From NCBI GenBank assembly GCA_945876985.1, contig CAMCQX010000027.1, forward strand, positions 1-10,808: DNA of 10,808 nucleotides, read 5' to 3'. The notes under the pieces were generated by a model, which did no database searches, was not told where the DNA came from, and saw only the letters and a list, made by a program, of their open reading frames with translations. Below are positions 1-7,618 of the stretch, one piece after another; position 1 is the stretch's first letter, and each line of letters opens with the position of its first letter. The position numbers and the translations under genes are program-made. The stretch comes from Chitinophaga pinensis (GTDB lineage: Bacteria; Bacteroidota; Bacteroidia; UKL13-3).

Positions 1-1299
1 AGCTTTGAAGTGTTTTTAACAGCACTTTTTATTGCAGGAATTATTCAGTTAATATTAGGCTTAATAGGAGCGGGAATCATTGGAAACTTTGTGCCTTCAT
101 CGGTTATAAAAGGGATGCTTGCTGCCATTGGAATTATTTTAATTTTTAAACAATTGCCACATGCCGTTGGTTATGACGTAGATTTTGAAGGCGATGAATC
201 GTTTATTCAAATTGACCACCAAAATACTTTTTCTGAATTACTGCACTTGTTTGATAGAATAACACCCGCAGCAATTTTGGTAAGTTTTGTTACTTTCCTT
301 GTGTTGTATTTTGGAGATAAAGAACAATTTAAAAAAATGATGCTTTTTAAGTTGCTACCCGTTTCATTGGTTGCAGTTTTAATTGGTACAGCTACTAGTA
401 TAATTACAGGTTTGTTATTTCCCGCAATTGCTTTAGAAAACGAACATTTGGTTCAAATACCAAACATATTAAGTAAAGATAATTTTAACTCGCCCGATTT
501 TACACAAATTTTAAATATAAGTGTAATATTAATTGCCTTTAAAATAGCCATTGTGGCCAGTTTAGAAACTTTATTAAGTATAGAAGCTACCGACAAATTA
601 GATCCACAAAAACGATTTACCCCAACCAGTAAGGAATTAATAGCTCAAGGAGCTGGTAATACCATTTCGGCATTAATTGGTGGCTTACCCATAACCGCTG
701 TTATTGTTAGGAGCAGTGCCAATATTGTTGCTGGAAGCAAAACTAAAATGTCGGCTATTTTACATGGTTTATTATTATTGGTTTGTGTTTTAGTTTTAAC
801 CAAAGTTTTGAATCAAATACCTTTGTCAAGCTTAGCAGTATTATTGGTTTTTGTTGGTTATAAATTAACAAAACCAGTTTTGTATAAAGAGCTGTATAAA
901 AATGGTTTCGACCAGTTTATTCCTTTTATTATAACTGTTATTGCTATAGTTTTTACCGACTTGTTAACCGGAGTTGCTATAGGTTTGTTGAGTTCTATTT
1001 ATTTCATTGTAAAAAATAGCTATAAAAGATCGGTATCTGTTACCATTGATAAAAACAATTATTTGATTCGATTAAAAGGAAATGTTTCTTTTTTGAATAA
1101 AGCCGTTTTGCGTAATCACTTAGAACAAATGCCCAATGAATCGTATGTAATTATAGATGGAACGGCTGCATTATATATTGATAATGATATTATTGAAATA
1201 TTAGATGAATTTATTTTGATGGCGCAATACAAAAAAATTACTGTCGATAAGAAAATTTCAGTATCAAGTCCAAACCCTTATTTTAAAAAATTAAACTAA
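1..1299 (+). CDS. SulP family inorganic anion transporter, 5' end cut by window
   Basis: Inner-membrane carrier of the SulP (SLC26-like) family, which moves anions such as sulfate or bicarbonate, often with Na+ or H+. The frame is open from base 1 and the codon at base 10 is GTG (Val), so the true start lies upstream; 432 residues are visible. The visible part begins in an early membrane helix, followed by the family segment FVPSSVIKGMLAAIGI (from about base 88) typical of DauA/YchM-like SulP proteins. Hydrophobic helices continue to about base 1010. From about base 1030 to the end there is a soluble STAS-like domain (beta strands, then a helix starting near DNDIIEILDEF). Roughly 80-100 N-terminal residues seem to be missing, judged from the usual family length. 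The carbonic anhydrase gene starts 6 bases after its stop, which favours bicarbonate as substrate, but this is inferred from context only. Confidence 0.9.
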   Translation, partial: SFEVFLTALFIAGIIQLILGLIGAGIIGNFVPSSVIKGMLAAIGIILIFKQLPHAVGYDVDFEGDESFIQIDHQNTFSELLHLFDRITPAAILVSFVTFLVLYFGDKEQFKKMMLFKLLPVSLVAVLIGTATSIITGLLFPAIALENEHLVQIPNILSKDNFNSPDFTQILNISVILIAFKIAIVASLETLLSIEATDKLDPQKRFTPTSKELIAQGAGNTISALIGGLPITAVIVRSSANIVAGSKTKMSAILHGLLLLVCVLVLTKVLNQIPLSSLAVLLVFVGYKLTKPVLYKELYKNGFDQFIPFIITVIAIVFTDLLTGVAIGLLSSIYFIVKNSYKRSVSVTIDKNNYLIRLKGNVSFLNKAVLRNHLEQMPNESYVIIDGTAALYIDNDIIEILDEFILMAQYKKITVDKKISVSSPNPYFKKLN

Positions 1300-1305
1300 A
1301 TTATA

Positions 1306-1953
1306 ATGAACGAATACGAAAAACTTTTACTTCAAAACAAATCGTGGGTAAGTGATAAAACCGATTTAGATAAAGACTATTTTAAAAACTTAGCAGATAT
1401 TCAAAAACCTGAGTTTTTATGGATTGGTTGTTCCGATAGCCGTGTTCCTGCAAATGAAATTACTAACACCGAACCAGGTGAAATATTTGTACATAGAAAC
1501 ATTGCCAACTTGGTTGTAAATACTGACTTGAACATGCTTAGTGTGTTGAAATATGCAGTGGAAGTATTAAAGGTAAAACACATTATAGTTTGTGGTCATT
1601 ATGGTTGCGGTGGTGTAAAAGCCGCTATTACAAACCATCATTTTGGGTTGTTAAATAAATGGCTTAGAAACATAAAAGACGTTTATAGATTACACAATGA
1701 TACGCTTAATAAAATTGAAAATATTGAAGATAAAACCGATGCTTTGGTGGAATTAAATATTATTGAACAAGTAAATAATTTAGTTAAAACTTCTATTGTT
1801 CAAAAAGCTTGGCATGTCAATCAACCACTCATGCTTCACGGCTGTGTATATGGTTTGAAAAATGGCATTTTAAAAGATTTAATAATAGTAGATAAAAATT
1901 CGACCATAGATCCGCTTTACCAATTTGACTTTGATAACTCCCTTGAGGATTAG
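1306..1953 (+). CDS. can: beta-class carbonic anhydrase
   Basis: Zinc enzyme that interconverts CO2 and bicarbonate in the cytoplasm. The 215-residue length fits bacterial beta-carbonic anhydrases. All zinc and catalytic residues are visible: Cys42 and Asp44-Ser45-Arg46 in GCSDSR, then His98 and Cys101 in GHYGCGG. These fall at the same residue numbers as in E. coli Can (Cys42, Asp44, His98, Cys101). The HRNIANLV segment (63-70) is also typical. There is no signal peptide. The gene starts 6 bases after the SulP transporter stop and is probably co-transcribed with it. Fusions and neighbour pairs of SulP with carbonic anhydrase are known in bacteria, where they are thought to couple bicarbonate import to hydration or dehydration. 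Paralogues exist, so the symbol is by family resemblance. Confidence 0.96.
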   Translation: MNEYEKLLLQNKSWVSDKTDLDKDYFKNLADIQKPEFLWIGCSDSRVPANEITNTEPGEIFVHRNIANLVVNTDLNMLSVLKYAVEVLKVKHIIVCGHYGCGGVKAAITNHHFGLLNKWLRNIKDVYRLHNDTLNKIENIEDKTDALVELNIIEQVNNLVKTSIVQKAWHVNQPLMLHGCVYGLKNGILKDLIIVDKNSTIDPLYQFDFDNSLED

Positions 1954-2044
1954 TTATAAGTGTTTAAGTGTTTAAATTAATTTGGCAAGAAAATATAAAT
2001 ATTTTAAACCATTTAATAAGTTTTTACTCCTAAAAACAAAAAAC
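1954..2044 (+). repeat. AT-rich spacer with tandem AGTGTTTA pair
   Basis: This 91-base gap between the carbonic anhydrase and the serine hydrolase holds a perfect tandem duplication of the 8-mer AGTGTTTA at 1959-1966 and 1967-1974, directly after the carbonic anhydrase stop. I see no GC-rich hairpin followed by a T-run and no clean TAnnTTTG promoter; the nearest resemblance is TTAATTTG at 1978-1985, with one mismatch. A rightward promoter for the hydrolase should nevertheless lie here if the gene is transcribed separately. Confidence 0.5.
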
Positions 2045-3391
2045 ATGAATAGAAGAATTATACTGTTATCAATTTCTTTATTACTAATTAGTGAATATTC
2101 AAAGGCTCAAAAGTTATACTTTCCGCCTTTAAGTTTTACGGCAAATTGGGATACCATTTCTCCAAATTCTTTAGGTTGGTGTTTACCAAAAATAGATTCA
2201 CTTTATAGTTTTTTAGAACAAGAAAACACCAAAGGTTTTATGGTTTTAAAAGATGGTAAAATAGTTTTAGAAAAATATTTTGGAACATTTACCAAAGATA
2301 GTGCTTGGTATTGGGCTTCGGCTGGAAAAACCATCACATCATTTTTAATAGGAAAAGCTCAAGAAGAAAATTTATTAAAATTAACCGATACTTCGTCAAA
2401 ATATTTGGGAAATGGTTGGACAGATTGTACTTTAGAACAAGAAAATAAAATAACTATTCTTAATCAATTAACTATGACAAGTGGTTTAGATGATGGTGTA
2501 ACCGATAGTCATTGCACTGATAAACTTTGTTTAAAATATAAAGCCGATGCTGGAACTCGGTGGGCTTATCACAATGCGCCATACACTTTGTTAGAAAAAG
2601 TAATTACTACTGCCACTTTAAAAACCATTAATAATTACACATCATCAAAATTGTCATTAAAAACTGGAATTGCGGGACTTTGGTTTACCAGTGATTTTAA
2701 TAATGTGTTTTATAGTAAAATGAGAAGCATGGCACGGTTTGGATTGCTGTATCAAAATAATTGTATATGGAATACAGATACTTTACTTTTTGATACCAAT
2801 TACATCAATCAATCAACTAATACATCTCAAAACATCAATCTTTCTTATGGATATTTATGGTGGTTAAATGAAAAAAAATCATACATGATTCCGACTTTAC
2901 AAACGGTATTTCCGGGTTCATATGCTCCAAATGCTCCTGCTGATATGTATGCTGCTTTAGGTAAAAACGGACAAATACTTTGTGTTTCAAAAAGCAAAGG
3001 TTTGGTAGTTGTAAGAATGGGTGATGCGCCTGGTTCATTTGTGGAAGTGCCTACGGTTTTTTGTAATCAAATGTGGCAAAAACTGAATGATGCCATGTGC
3101 AATAATACATCCATAGGTATTATACCAAATGAATCCTCAAAATTATTGTTTTATCCAAATCCTTTTGCCAATGAAATAACATTAAGTTTCAATAGTATAA
3201 ATAACAAACTTATCAAATTAACTATAAATGATGCCATTGGTAAAGAAGTTTACGTTAAAAATATTCAAAGTGTTTCAGGTGAAAACACCATTATTATTAA
3301 TGAAATGATAAGTTTAAAATCAGGAATATACTTTGCTCAATTAACAGATGAAAATGGTTTTGTTGAAACAATTAAATTGTTAAAGAATTAG
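2045..3391 (+). CDS. secreted serine hydrolase (beta-lactamase/esterase fold) with T9SS sorting domain
   Basis: Probable secreted serine hydrolase of the class C beta-lactamase / penicillin-binding protein / EstB superfamily, 448 residues from ATG 2045. Residues 1-22 form a signal peptide (basic MNRR, hydrophobic core, cleavage likely after SKA). The catalytic motifs are Ser92-Ala-Gly-Lys95 (SxxK), Tyr175-His-Asn177 (YxN) and a third-motif candidate Gly306-Lys-Asn-Gly-Gln310 in place of the classical KTG. Residues about 365-448 look like a T9SS type A sorting domain: YPNPF at 370-374 and LKSGIYF near 424-430, ending in a short basic tail. The protein should therefore cross the outer membrane by T9SS and be released or surface-anchored. 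The frame extends upstream to TTG 1982, but those 21 extra residues would bury the signal peptide, so ATG 2045 is preferred. The substrate is unknown; it could be an ester, a peptide or a beta-lactam. The gene looks monocistronic. Confidence 0.88.
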   Translation: MNRRIILLSISLLLISEYSKAQKLYFPPLSFTANWDTISPNSLGWCLPKIDSLYSFLEQENTKGFMVLKDGKIVLEKYFGTFTKDSAWYWASAGKTITSFLIGKAQEENLLKLTDTSSKYLGNGWTDCTLEQENKITILNQLTMTSGLDDGVTDSHCTDKLCLKYKADAGTRWAYHNAPYTLLEKVITTATLKTINNYTSSKLSLKTGIAGLWFTSDFNNVFYSKMRSMARFGLLYQNNCIWNTDTLLFDTNYINQSTNTSQNINLSYGYLWWLNEKKSYMIPTLQTVFPGSYAPNAPADMYAALGKNGQILCVSKSKGLVVVRMGDAPGSFVEVPTVFCNQMWQKLNDAMCNNTSIGIIPNESSKLLFYPNPFANEITLSFNSINNKLIKLTINDAIGKEVYVKNIQSVSGENTIIINEMISLKSGIYFAQLTDENGFVETIKLLKN

Positions 3392-3463
3392 AATAGCGCG
3401 CTGAATGGTATAAACTAATCATTTATAAAACAAAAAATTATCAAATCATTTAAGCTAAAATAT

Positions 3464-3471
3464 TACATTTG
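3464..3471 (+). promoter_or_regulatory. candidate -7 promoter element TACATTTG
   Basis: TACATTTG is an exact match to the Bacteroidota -7 consensus TAnnTTTG. It lies 10 bases before the ATG at 3482 and would drive the DUF3109-ABC-selD operon. No TTG is seen at the usual -33 distance, so support is from one box only. The predicted leader is only a few bases long. Confidence 0.5.
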
Positions 3472-3481
3472 GCTTTTATTT

Positions 3482-4066
3482 ATGATTTTATTAGAAAATA
3501 CCATTGTTTCAGAAGATATTTTGGAACGAAATTTTATATGTAACCTTGCTGCTTGTAAAGGTGCTTGCTGCATTGAAGGCGATTCGGGCGCTCCTGTTTC
3601 TGAAGAAGAAGTTGCAATTTTAGCTAGTGAATTACAAAACATAAAACCTTATTTAACGCCCATTTCCCTTGCTGCCATTGATAAAAATAATTTTTGGGAA
3701 AAAGATACCGATGGCGATTTAGTAACCACTTGTTTGCCAACTGGCGAATGTAACTTCTCGTTTCGTGATCAATTAGGTTATTTAAAATGTGGAATTGAGC
3801 AAGCTTATATTGATAGAAAATCAAGTATTCAAAAACCACTTTCTTGTCATTTATACCCTATTAGGTTAAGTAAAGTGGGCAGTTTTGATGCTGTTAATTA
3901 TCACCGTTGGGATATTTGTAAACCTGCTTGTAATTTAGGTGATGAAAATAAATTAGCAGTTTACAAATTTTTAAAAGAACCATTAATCAGAAAGTTTGGC
4001 GAAGACTGGTTCAATGAATTAGATATCATTGCAAAGCAATGGAATGAAGATAAAAAAGGAAAATAG
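3482..4066 (+). CDS. DUF3109 family cysteine-rich protein
   Basis: A 194-residue cytoplasmic protein that matches the DUF3109 family, conserved in Bacteroidota and of unknown function. It has ten cysteines in a pattern suggesting metal or Fe-S binding: Cys20, Cys25, Cys29-Cys30 (in CKGACC), Cys84, Cys90, Cys103, Cys122, Cys146 and Cys150. The CKGxCC and SCHLYPIR segments recall the YkgJ/UPF0153-type cysteine cluster proteins; that resemblance is from memory. There is no signal peptide or membrane helix. The start at 3482 follows a TACATTTG promoter box, and no Shine-Dalgarno sequence is present. The ABC ATPase gene starts 3 bases after the stop, so the two are very likely translated from one message together with selD. 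The neighbourhood hints at metal or selenium handling, but no function should be assigned. Confidence 0.85.
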   Translation: MILLENTIVSEDILERNFICNLAACKGACCIEGDSGAPVSEEEVAILASELQNIKPYLTPISLAAIDKNNFWEKDTDGDLVTTCLPTGECNFSFRDQLGYLKCGIEQAYIDRKSSIQKPLSCHLYPIRLSKVGSFDAVNYHRWDICKPACNLGDENKLAVYKFLKEPLIRKFGEDWFNELDIIAKQWNEDKKGK

Positions 4067-4069
4067 TTC

Positions 4070-4684
4070 ATGCAAATTGTTTTAAACAAATTAACTAAAA
4101 GATACAATAAACAAATCATATTTACTGATTTGGATTATGTGTTTGAACCTTGTGAAACTTATGCTTTAGTGGGTTATAATGGAAGTGGAAAATCTACTTT
4201 GATTCAAATATTGTATAACTATAACACCATCAGTAAAGGAGAAATTAGCTATTATTTAAACAATAAATTAATAGAAGAAAATTCGCAGCAATTCATGGCT
4301 TTTGCCGCTCCTTATGTTGATTTACCAGAAGAATTAACTTTACAAGAAATTATAAATTTTCATTTTAGCATGAAGCAAAAACGTGCGGATATAAACATTG
4401 ACTTGCTTTTAGAACAAGCCAATTTGATGGACCATACTGCAAAAATGATTAAATATTTTTCGAGTGGAATGAAGCAAAGAGTGAAGTTAATATTGGCTTT
4501 TGCTACTCAAGCCGATTTGCTTTTATTAGATGAACCCTGCAGTAATTTTGACCAAGCAGGTATTGAATGGTACAAACAATGTGTAGAATTAGTAAAAGGA
4601 AAATGCACCATTATAGTAGCTAGCAACCAAACTTATGAATACGATTTTTGCCAAAACACTTTAGACATTATTAAATACAAATGA
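4070..4684 (+). CDS. solitary ABC ATPase with atypical Q- and H-loops
   Basis: A 204-residue ABC-type ATPase domain without membrane segments. It has Walker A GYNGSGKST (35-43), signature SSGMKQR (131-137) and Walker B LLLLDEP (150-156) with catalytic Glu155 and a D-loop (NFDQ, 159-162). Two usual positions differ: no Gln sits in the Q-loop region (FAAPYVDLPEELT, about 77-89), and the H-loop His is replaced in ASNQ (184-187), with Asn186 where His is expected. Size and layout resemble the single-domain ATPases of CcmA-like exporters, but no permease gene is adjacent. It starts 3 bases after DUF3109 and its last 4 bases (ATGA, 4681-4684) overlap the selD start, indicating translational coupling. 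It could serve a permease encoded elsewhere or act as a soluble ATPase. The ABC assignment is secure; the partner and substrate are unknown. Confidence 0.88.
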   Translation: MQIVLNKLTKRYNKQIIFTDLDYVFEPCETYALVGYNGSGKSTLIQILYNYNTISKGEISYYLNNKLIEENSQQFMAFAAPYVDLPEELTLQEIINFHFSMKQKRADINIDLLLEQANLMDHTAKMIKYFSSGMKQRVKLILAFATQADLLLLDEPCSNFDQAGIEWYKQCVELVKGKCTIIVASNQTYEYDFCQNTLDIIKYK

Positions 4685-5727
4685 CCACTATAAAATTAAC
4701 CCAATTCAGCCATGGTGCTGGTTGTGGTTGCAAAATTGCTCCTGATAAATTAGAACAAATTTTAAGCAATAATAAATCAACAAGTGTATTCCAAAACTTA
4801 TTAGTTGGTAATCAAACCAACGATGATGCGGCTGTTTGGGACTTGGCAAACGGACAAGCACTGGTAAGTACTGTCGATTTTTTTATGCCCATAGTTGATG
4901 ATGCTTTTGACTTTGGACGAATAGCTGCTACCAACGCTTTGAGCGATGTATATGCAATGGGAGGGAAGCCAATTTTTGCCAATGCAATCTTGGGTTGGCC
5001 CATTGATAAATTACCTTTGGAATTAGCTGCTAAAGTAATTGAAGGTGCGCAGTTTGTGTGTAAGCAAGCCAATATTCCAATTGCTGGCGGGCATAGCATT
5101 GATAGCCTTGAACCCATGTTTGGTTTGGCTGTAAACGGTTTGGTAAACAATGAAAATATAAAGCAAAATAGTACTGCTCAAAATGGCGATGTTTTGTTTT
5201 TAACAAAAAAACTAGGAACGGGAATTATTGGAACTGCCATTAAACGCGGTTTGATTGAAGACGAAATGCATGCAAAAACTTGCATTGAAAGTATGTGTAC
5301 TTTAAATAGTATAGGTTTTGAAATAGCCAAACTTTCAGGTGTAAATGCCATGACAGATATTACTGGTTTTGGATTATTGGGACATTTAATTGAAATGGCT
5401 GAAGGCGCCAATTTAACAGCAGAAATTGAGTGGAAAAATGTTCCTTATTTTGATTTTACAGCTAGCTATTTACAAAAAAATATAATTCCCGATAACACCT
5501 ACAGAAATTGGAATGCTTATGAAAAAATGGTAAGCGGATTAAATGACATGAAAGCATTTCAAATTTTAAACGATCCGCAAACAAGTGGCGGATTATTAAT
5601 CAGCATAAACCCAGCAAACCAACAAGCTTTAATTGATTTATTCAATCAAAATGGATTGCAAGATTTTATAAAACCAATTGGCGTTTTTAAAGAAGCATCC
5701 GCATTTAAAGTAAATGTGAATTTATAA
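4681..5727 (+). CDS. selD: selenide, water dikinase (selenophosphate synthetase), cysteine form
   Basis: Makes selenophosphate, the activated selenium donor, from selenide and ATP. The 348-residue length is close to E. coli SelD (347). The N-terminal SHGAGCGCK motif carries catalytic Cys15 and Lys18 (E. coli Cys17 and Lys20), so this is the Cys form, not the selenocysteine form. The likely metal-binding aspartates are Asp49 (in NDDAAVWD), Asp66 (TVDFF), Asp89 (NALSDVYAMGG) and Asp226 (MTDITGFGLLGH). AGGHS (135-139) and DPQTSGG (298-304) are also family hallmarks. The start overlaps the ABC ATPase stop by 4 bases. The stop overlaps the convergent exporter stop by 6 bases. Products that use selenophosphate (SelA/SelB, or the tRNA 2-selenouridine synthase MnmH/SelU) are not in the window, so the downstream use is not known here. 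Confidence 0.97.
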   Translation: MTTIKLTQFSHGAGCGCKIAPDKLEQILSNNKSTSVFQNLLVGNQTNDDAAVWDLANGQALVSTVDFFMPIVDDAFDFGRIAATNALSDVYAMGGKPIFANAILGWPIDKLPLELAAKVIEGAQFVCKQANIPIAGGHSIDSLEPMFGLAVNGLVNNENIKQNSTAQNGDVLFLTKKLGTGIIGTAIKRGLIEDEMHAKTCIESMCTLNSIGFEIAKLSGVNAMTDITGFGLLGHLIEMAEGANLTAEIEWKNVPYFDFTASYLQKNIIPDNTYRNWNAYEKMVSGLNDMKAFQILNDPQTSGGLLISINPANQQALIDLFNQNGLQDFIKPIGVFKEASAFKVNVNL

Positions 5728-7608
5728 TAAATTGATTCCTTCCAATTGTAAATCTACCAACTTTCGGTAAATACCTTTATCAGTTTTAATTAACTCATCG
5801 TGGTTGCCTTGTTCTGCTACAACTCCTTTATCTATAACAATAATTTTATCTGCTTTTCTAATGGTTGAAAGTCTGTGAGCAATGACAAAAGTGGTTCTGT
5901 TTTGCATTAAATTATCCAAAGCTTCTTGCACCAAACTTTCACTTTCGCTATCTAAAGCACTGGTGGCCTCATCTAAAATTAAAATAGCAGGATCTTTTAG
6001 AATTGCTCTTGCTATTGCAATTCTTTGTCGCTGACCACCCGAAAGTTTAATGCCTCGTTCACCCACTATGGTTTGCATTTTTTCTGGAAATGCCATGATA
6101 AAATCTAAGGCATTTGCTTTTTTAGCAGCATCTATTACTTCCGCTTCTATAGCGTTAGGATTGCCATAGGCAATATTTTCATATAAAGTACCACCAAAAA
6201 GCATTACATCTTGGGGCACATAAGCCAATTGTTTGCGCAGCTGACTTAAAGGAATATCATTTACATTTTTATTATCGTAATAAATGTCGCCAGCAGTAGT
6301 TTTATAAAACTGTAACAATAAACTTGCTACCGTACTTTTTCCAGCACCACTTGGACCCACCAAGGCTATTTGCTGCCCTTTGGCTGCAGTTAAATTAATA
6401 TTGTTCAACACAGTTACATCCAATCTTCCAGGATAAGCAAATGCAACGTTTTTAAATTCTACAACACCATTAATTTTATACTTTTCGTCAATTGGAGTTT
6501 CAATTAAATGTACATCTTCACCTTCTTCTCTTAAAATTTCGCGAACGCGTTGCGTAGCACCCAAAGTTTTTTGAAGCTGACTGAACATATCGGCAAAGCC
6601 AGCAAATGTTCCACCCACAAAACCCGAAATAATTACAAACATGGTTAAATCACCAATGGTTAAAGTGCCACTTTGAATCATGTTAGCACCCACCCACATT
6701 ACAAATGCAATGGTTCCAAAAACACTGAATATCATAAATGAAACAAAAGCACCACGGTAACGCGCATTTGAAATAGCGGTATCTACTACGCTGTAAATAC
6801 TTTTGGTGTAACGTTTAATTTCATTGGCTTCACTGCTAAATGCTTTTACAATGGCAATTCCTTGAAAAGTTTCGTTTACAATGGTTCCACTTTCAGCCAA
6901 TTGATCTTGTGCTTTGCGTGACATTTTTCTAATTCTAATTCCAAATACAACTGCTAAAACCGCAATCACAGGAACCACGCCAAGCATAGTAAATGCAAGC
7001 TTTGCCGAAATAAGAAAGATTACTGAAAGTCCAACAGCCAATGTAAATAAACCACGTAAAAGTTCTGCTAATGTTAAGGAAATAGCATCTTGTATTTGCG
7101 ATAAATCGGATGAAATACGGCTACTTAATTCACCAACTCTTTGCTCGGTATAAAAGCTCATGGGCATGGTTAAAAGTTTTGAATATAAATCTTTACGCAT
7201 ATCGGCCAATGATTTTTCACCCACTTCGGTAAATAAATAAATACGCATAAACGAAAACAAAGTTTGAAGAGTAAGCTGCACAAATATCAATATCAAAACA
7301 GTATTCAAAGACAAATGAATATTTTTTAAATCAAATCCTAATTGGTTTTGCATTGGCAAATTTCCAGTTGGTAATTGGTTGGCTAATCCTGGCGATGCAG
7401 CATCAATCATTTTTCCCAATAAAACAGGAAATGCCAAAGTTGATATGGCTGATAAAGCAATAAAAATTAATCCAAAAATGAATTTACCTTTATATGGTTT
7501 GATGTATTTGAATAAAACCAACGCTTCTTTTAAACTTTCTTTCGAAACTTTTACTTTTACTACGTCTTCTTTTTGTGTGCTATTGCTGTTAAAGCCTCTT
7601 CTTGCCAT
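5722..7608 (-). CDS. MsbA-like ABC exporter, fused permease and ATPase
   Basis: A half-transporter of the type IV ABC exporter class (MsbA/BmrA-like), 628 residues, expected to work as a homodimer in the inner membrane and to export lipid or drug substrates. Six membrane helices are predicted near residues 43-65, 103-123, 180-200, 205-225, 285-305 and 318-340. The ATPase domain has Walker A GPSGAGKST (418-426), Q-loop Gln466, signature LSGGQ (522-526), Walker B ILILDE (542-547) and H-loop His578, all intact. A short charged N-terminal extension (1-28) precedes the first helix. The start codon at 7608 has no Shine-Dalgarno sequence and no clean TAnnTTTG box; an inverted repeat with ATTACAA arms lies just upstream. 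Its stop overlaps the selD stop on the other strand. Whether it flips lipid A core or exports drugs cannot be told from sequence. Confidence 0.95.
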   Translation of the reverse strand: MARRGFNSNSTQKEDVVKVKVSKESLKEALVLFKYIKPYKGKFIFGLIFIALSAISTLAFPVLLGKMIDAASPGLANQLPTGNLPMQNQLGFDLKNIHLSLNTVLILIFVQLTLQTLFSFMRIYLFTEVGEKSLADMRKDLYSKLLTMPMSFYTEQRVGELSSRISSDLSQIQDAISLTLAELLRGLFTLAVGLSVIFLISAKLAFTMLGVVPVIAVLAVVFGIRIRKMSRKAQDQLAESGTIVNETFQGIAIVKAFSSEANEIKRYTKSIYSVVDTAISNARYRGAFVSFMIFSVFGTIAFVMWVGANMIQSGTLTIGDLTMFVIISGFVGGTFAGFADMFSQLQKTLGATQRVREILREEGEDVHLIETPIDEKYKINGVVEFKNVAFAYPGRLDVTVLNNINLTAAKGQQIALVGPSGAGKSTVASLLLQFYKTTAGDIYYDNKNVNDIPLSQLRKQLAYVPQDVMLFGGTLYENIAYGNPNAIEAEVIDAAKKANALDFIMAFPEKMQTIVGERGIKLSGGQRQRIAIARAILKDPAILILDEATSALDSESESLVQEALDNLMQNRTTFVIAHRLSTIRKADKIIVIDKGVVAEQGNHDELIKTDKGIYRKLVDLQLEGINLL

Positions 7609-7618
7609 GCTGTTTTTG

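Noticed and set aside
1982..2044. In-frame TTG start giving a serine hydrolase 21 residues longer
   Set aside because: The extra residues are basic and not signal-like and would place the clear signal peptide inside the protein; ATG 2045 gives a normal N-terminus.
3395..3402. AGCGCGCT, a GC-only-core 8-base palindrome just after the hydrolase stop
   Set aside because: It stands out in AT-rich DNA, but there is no loop and no following T-run, so it is not a terminator; one short palindrome is weak evidence for anything else.
4681..4740. Possible selenocysteine in SelD
   Set aside because: The catalytic position is encoded by TGT/TGC cysteine codons (GCGC motif), and the reading frame has no internal TGA.
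4812..5150. 112-codon open frame on the strand opposite selD
   Set aside because: It lies wholly within a well-supported selD gene, and its translation shows no recognisable domain; it is a shadow of the coding strand.
6914..7153. Open frame opposite the ABC exporter membrane domain, and a similar one at 7379-7633
   Set aside because: Both are antisense to a conserved exporter sequence with all motifs intact; there is no independent start signal or recognisable protein.
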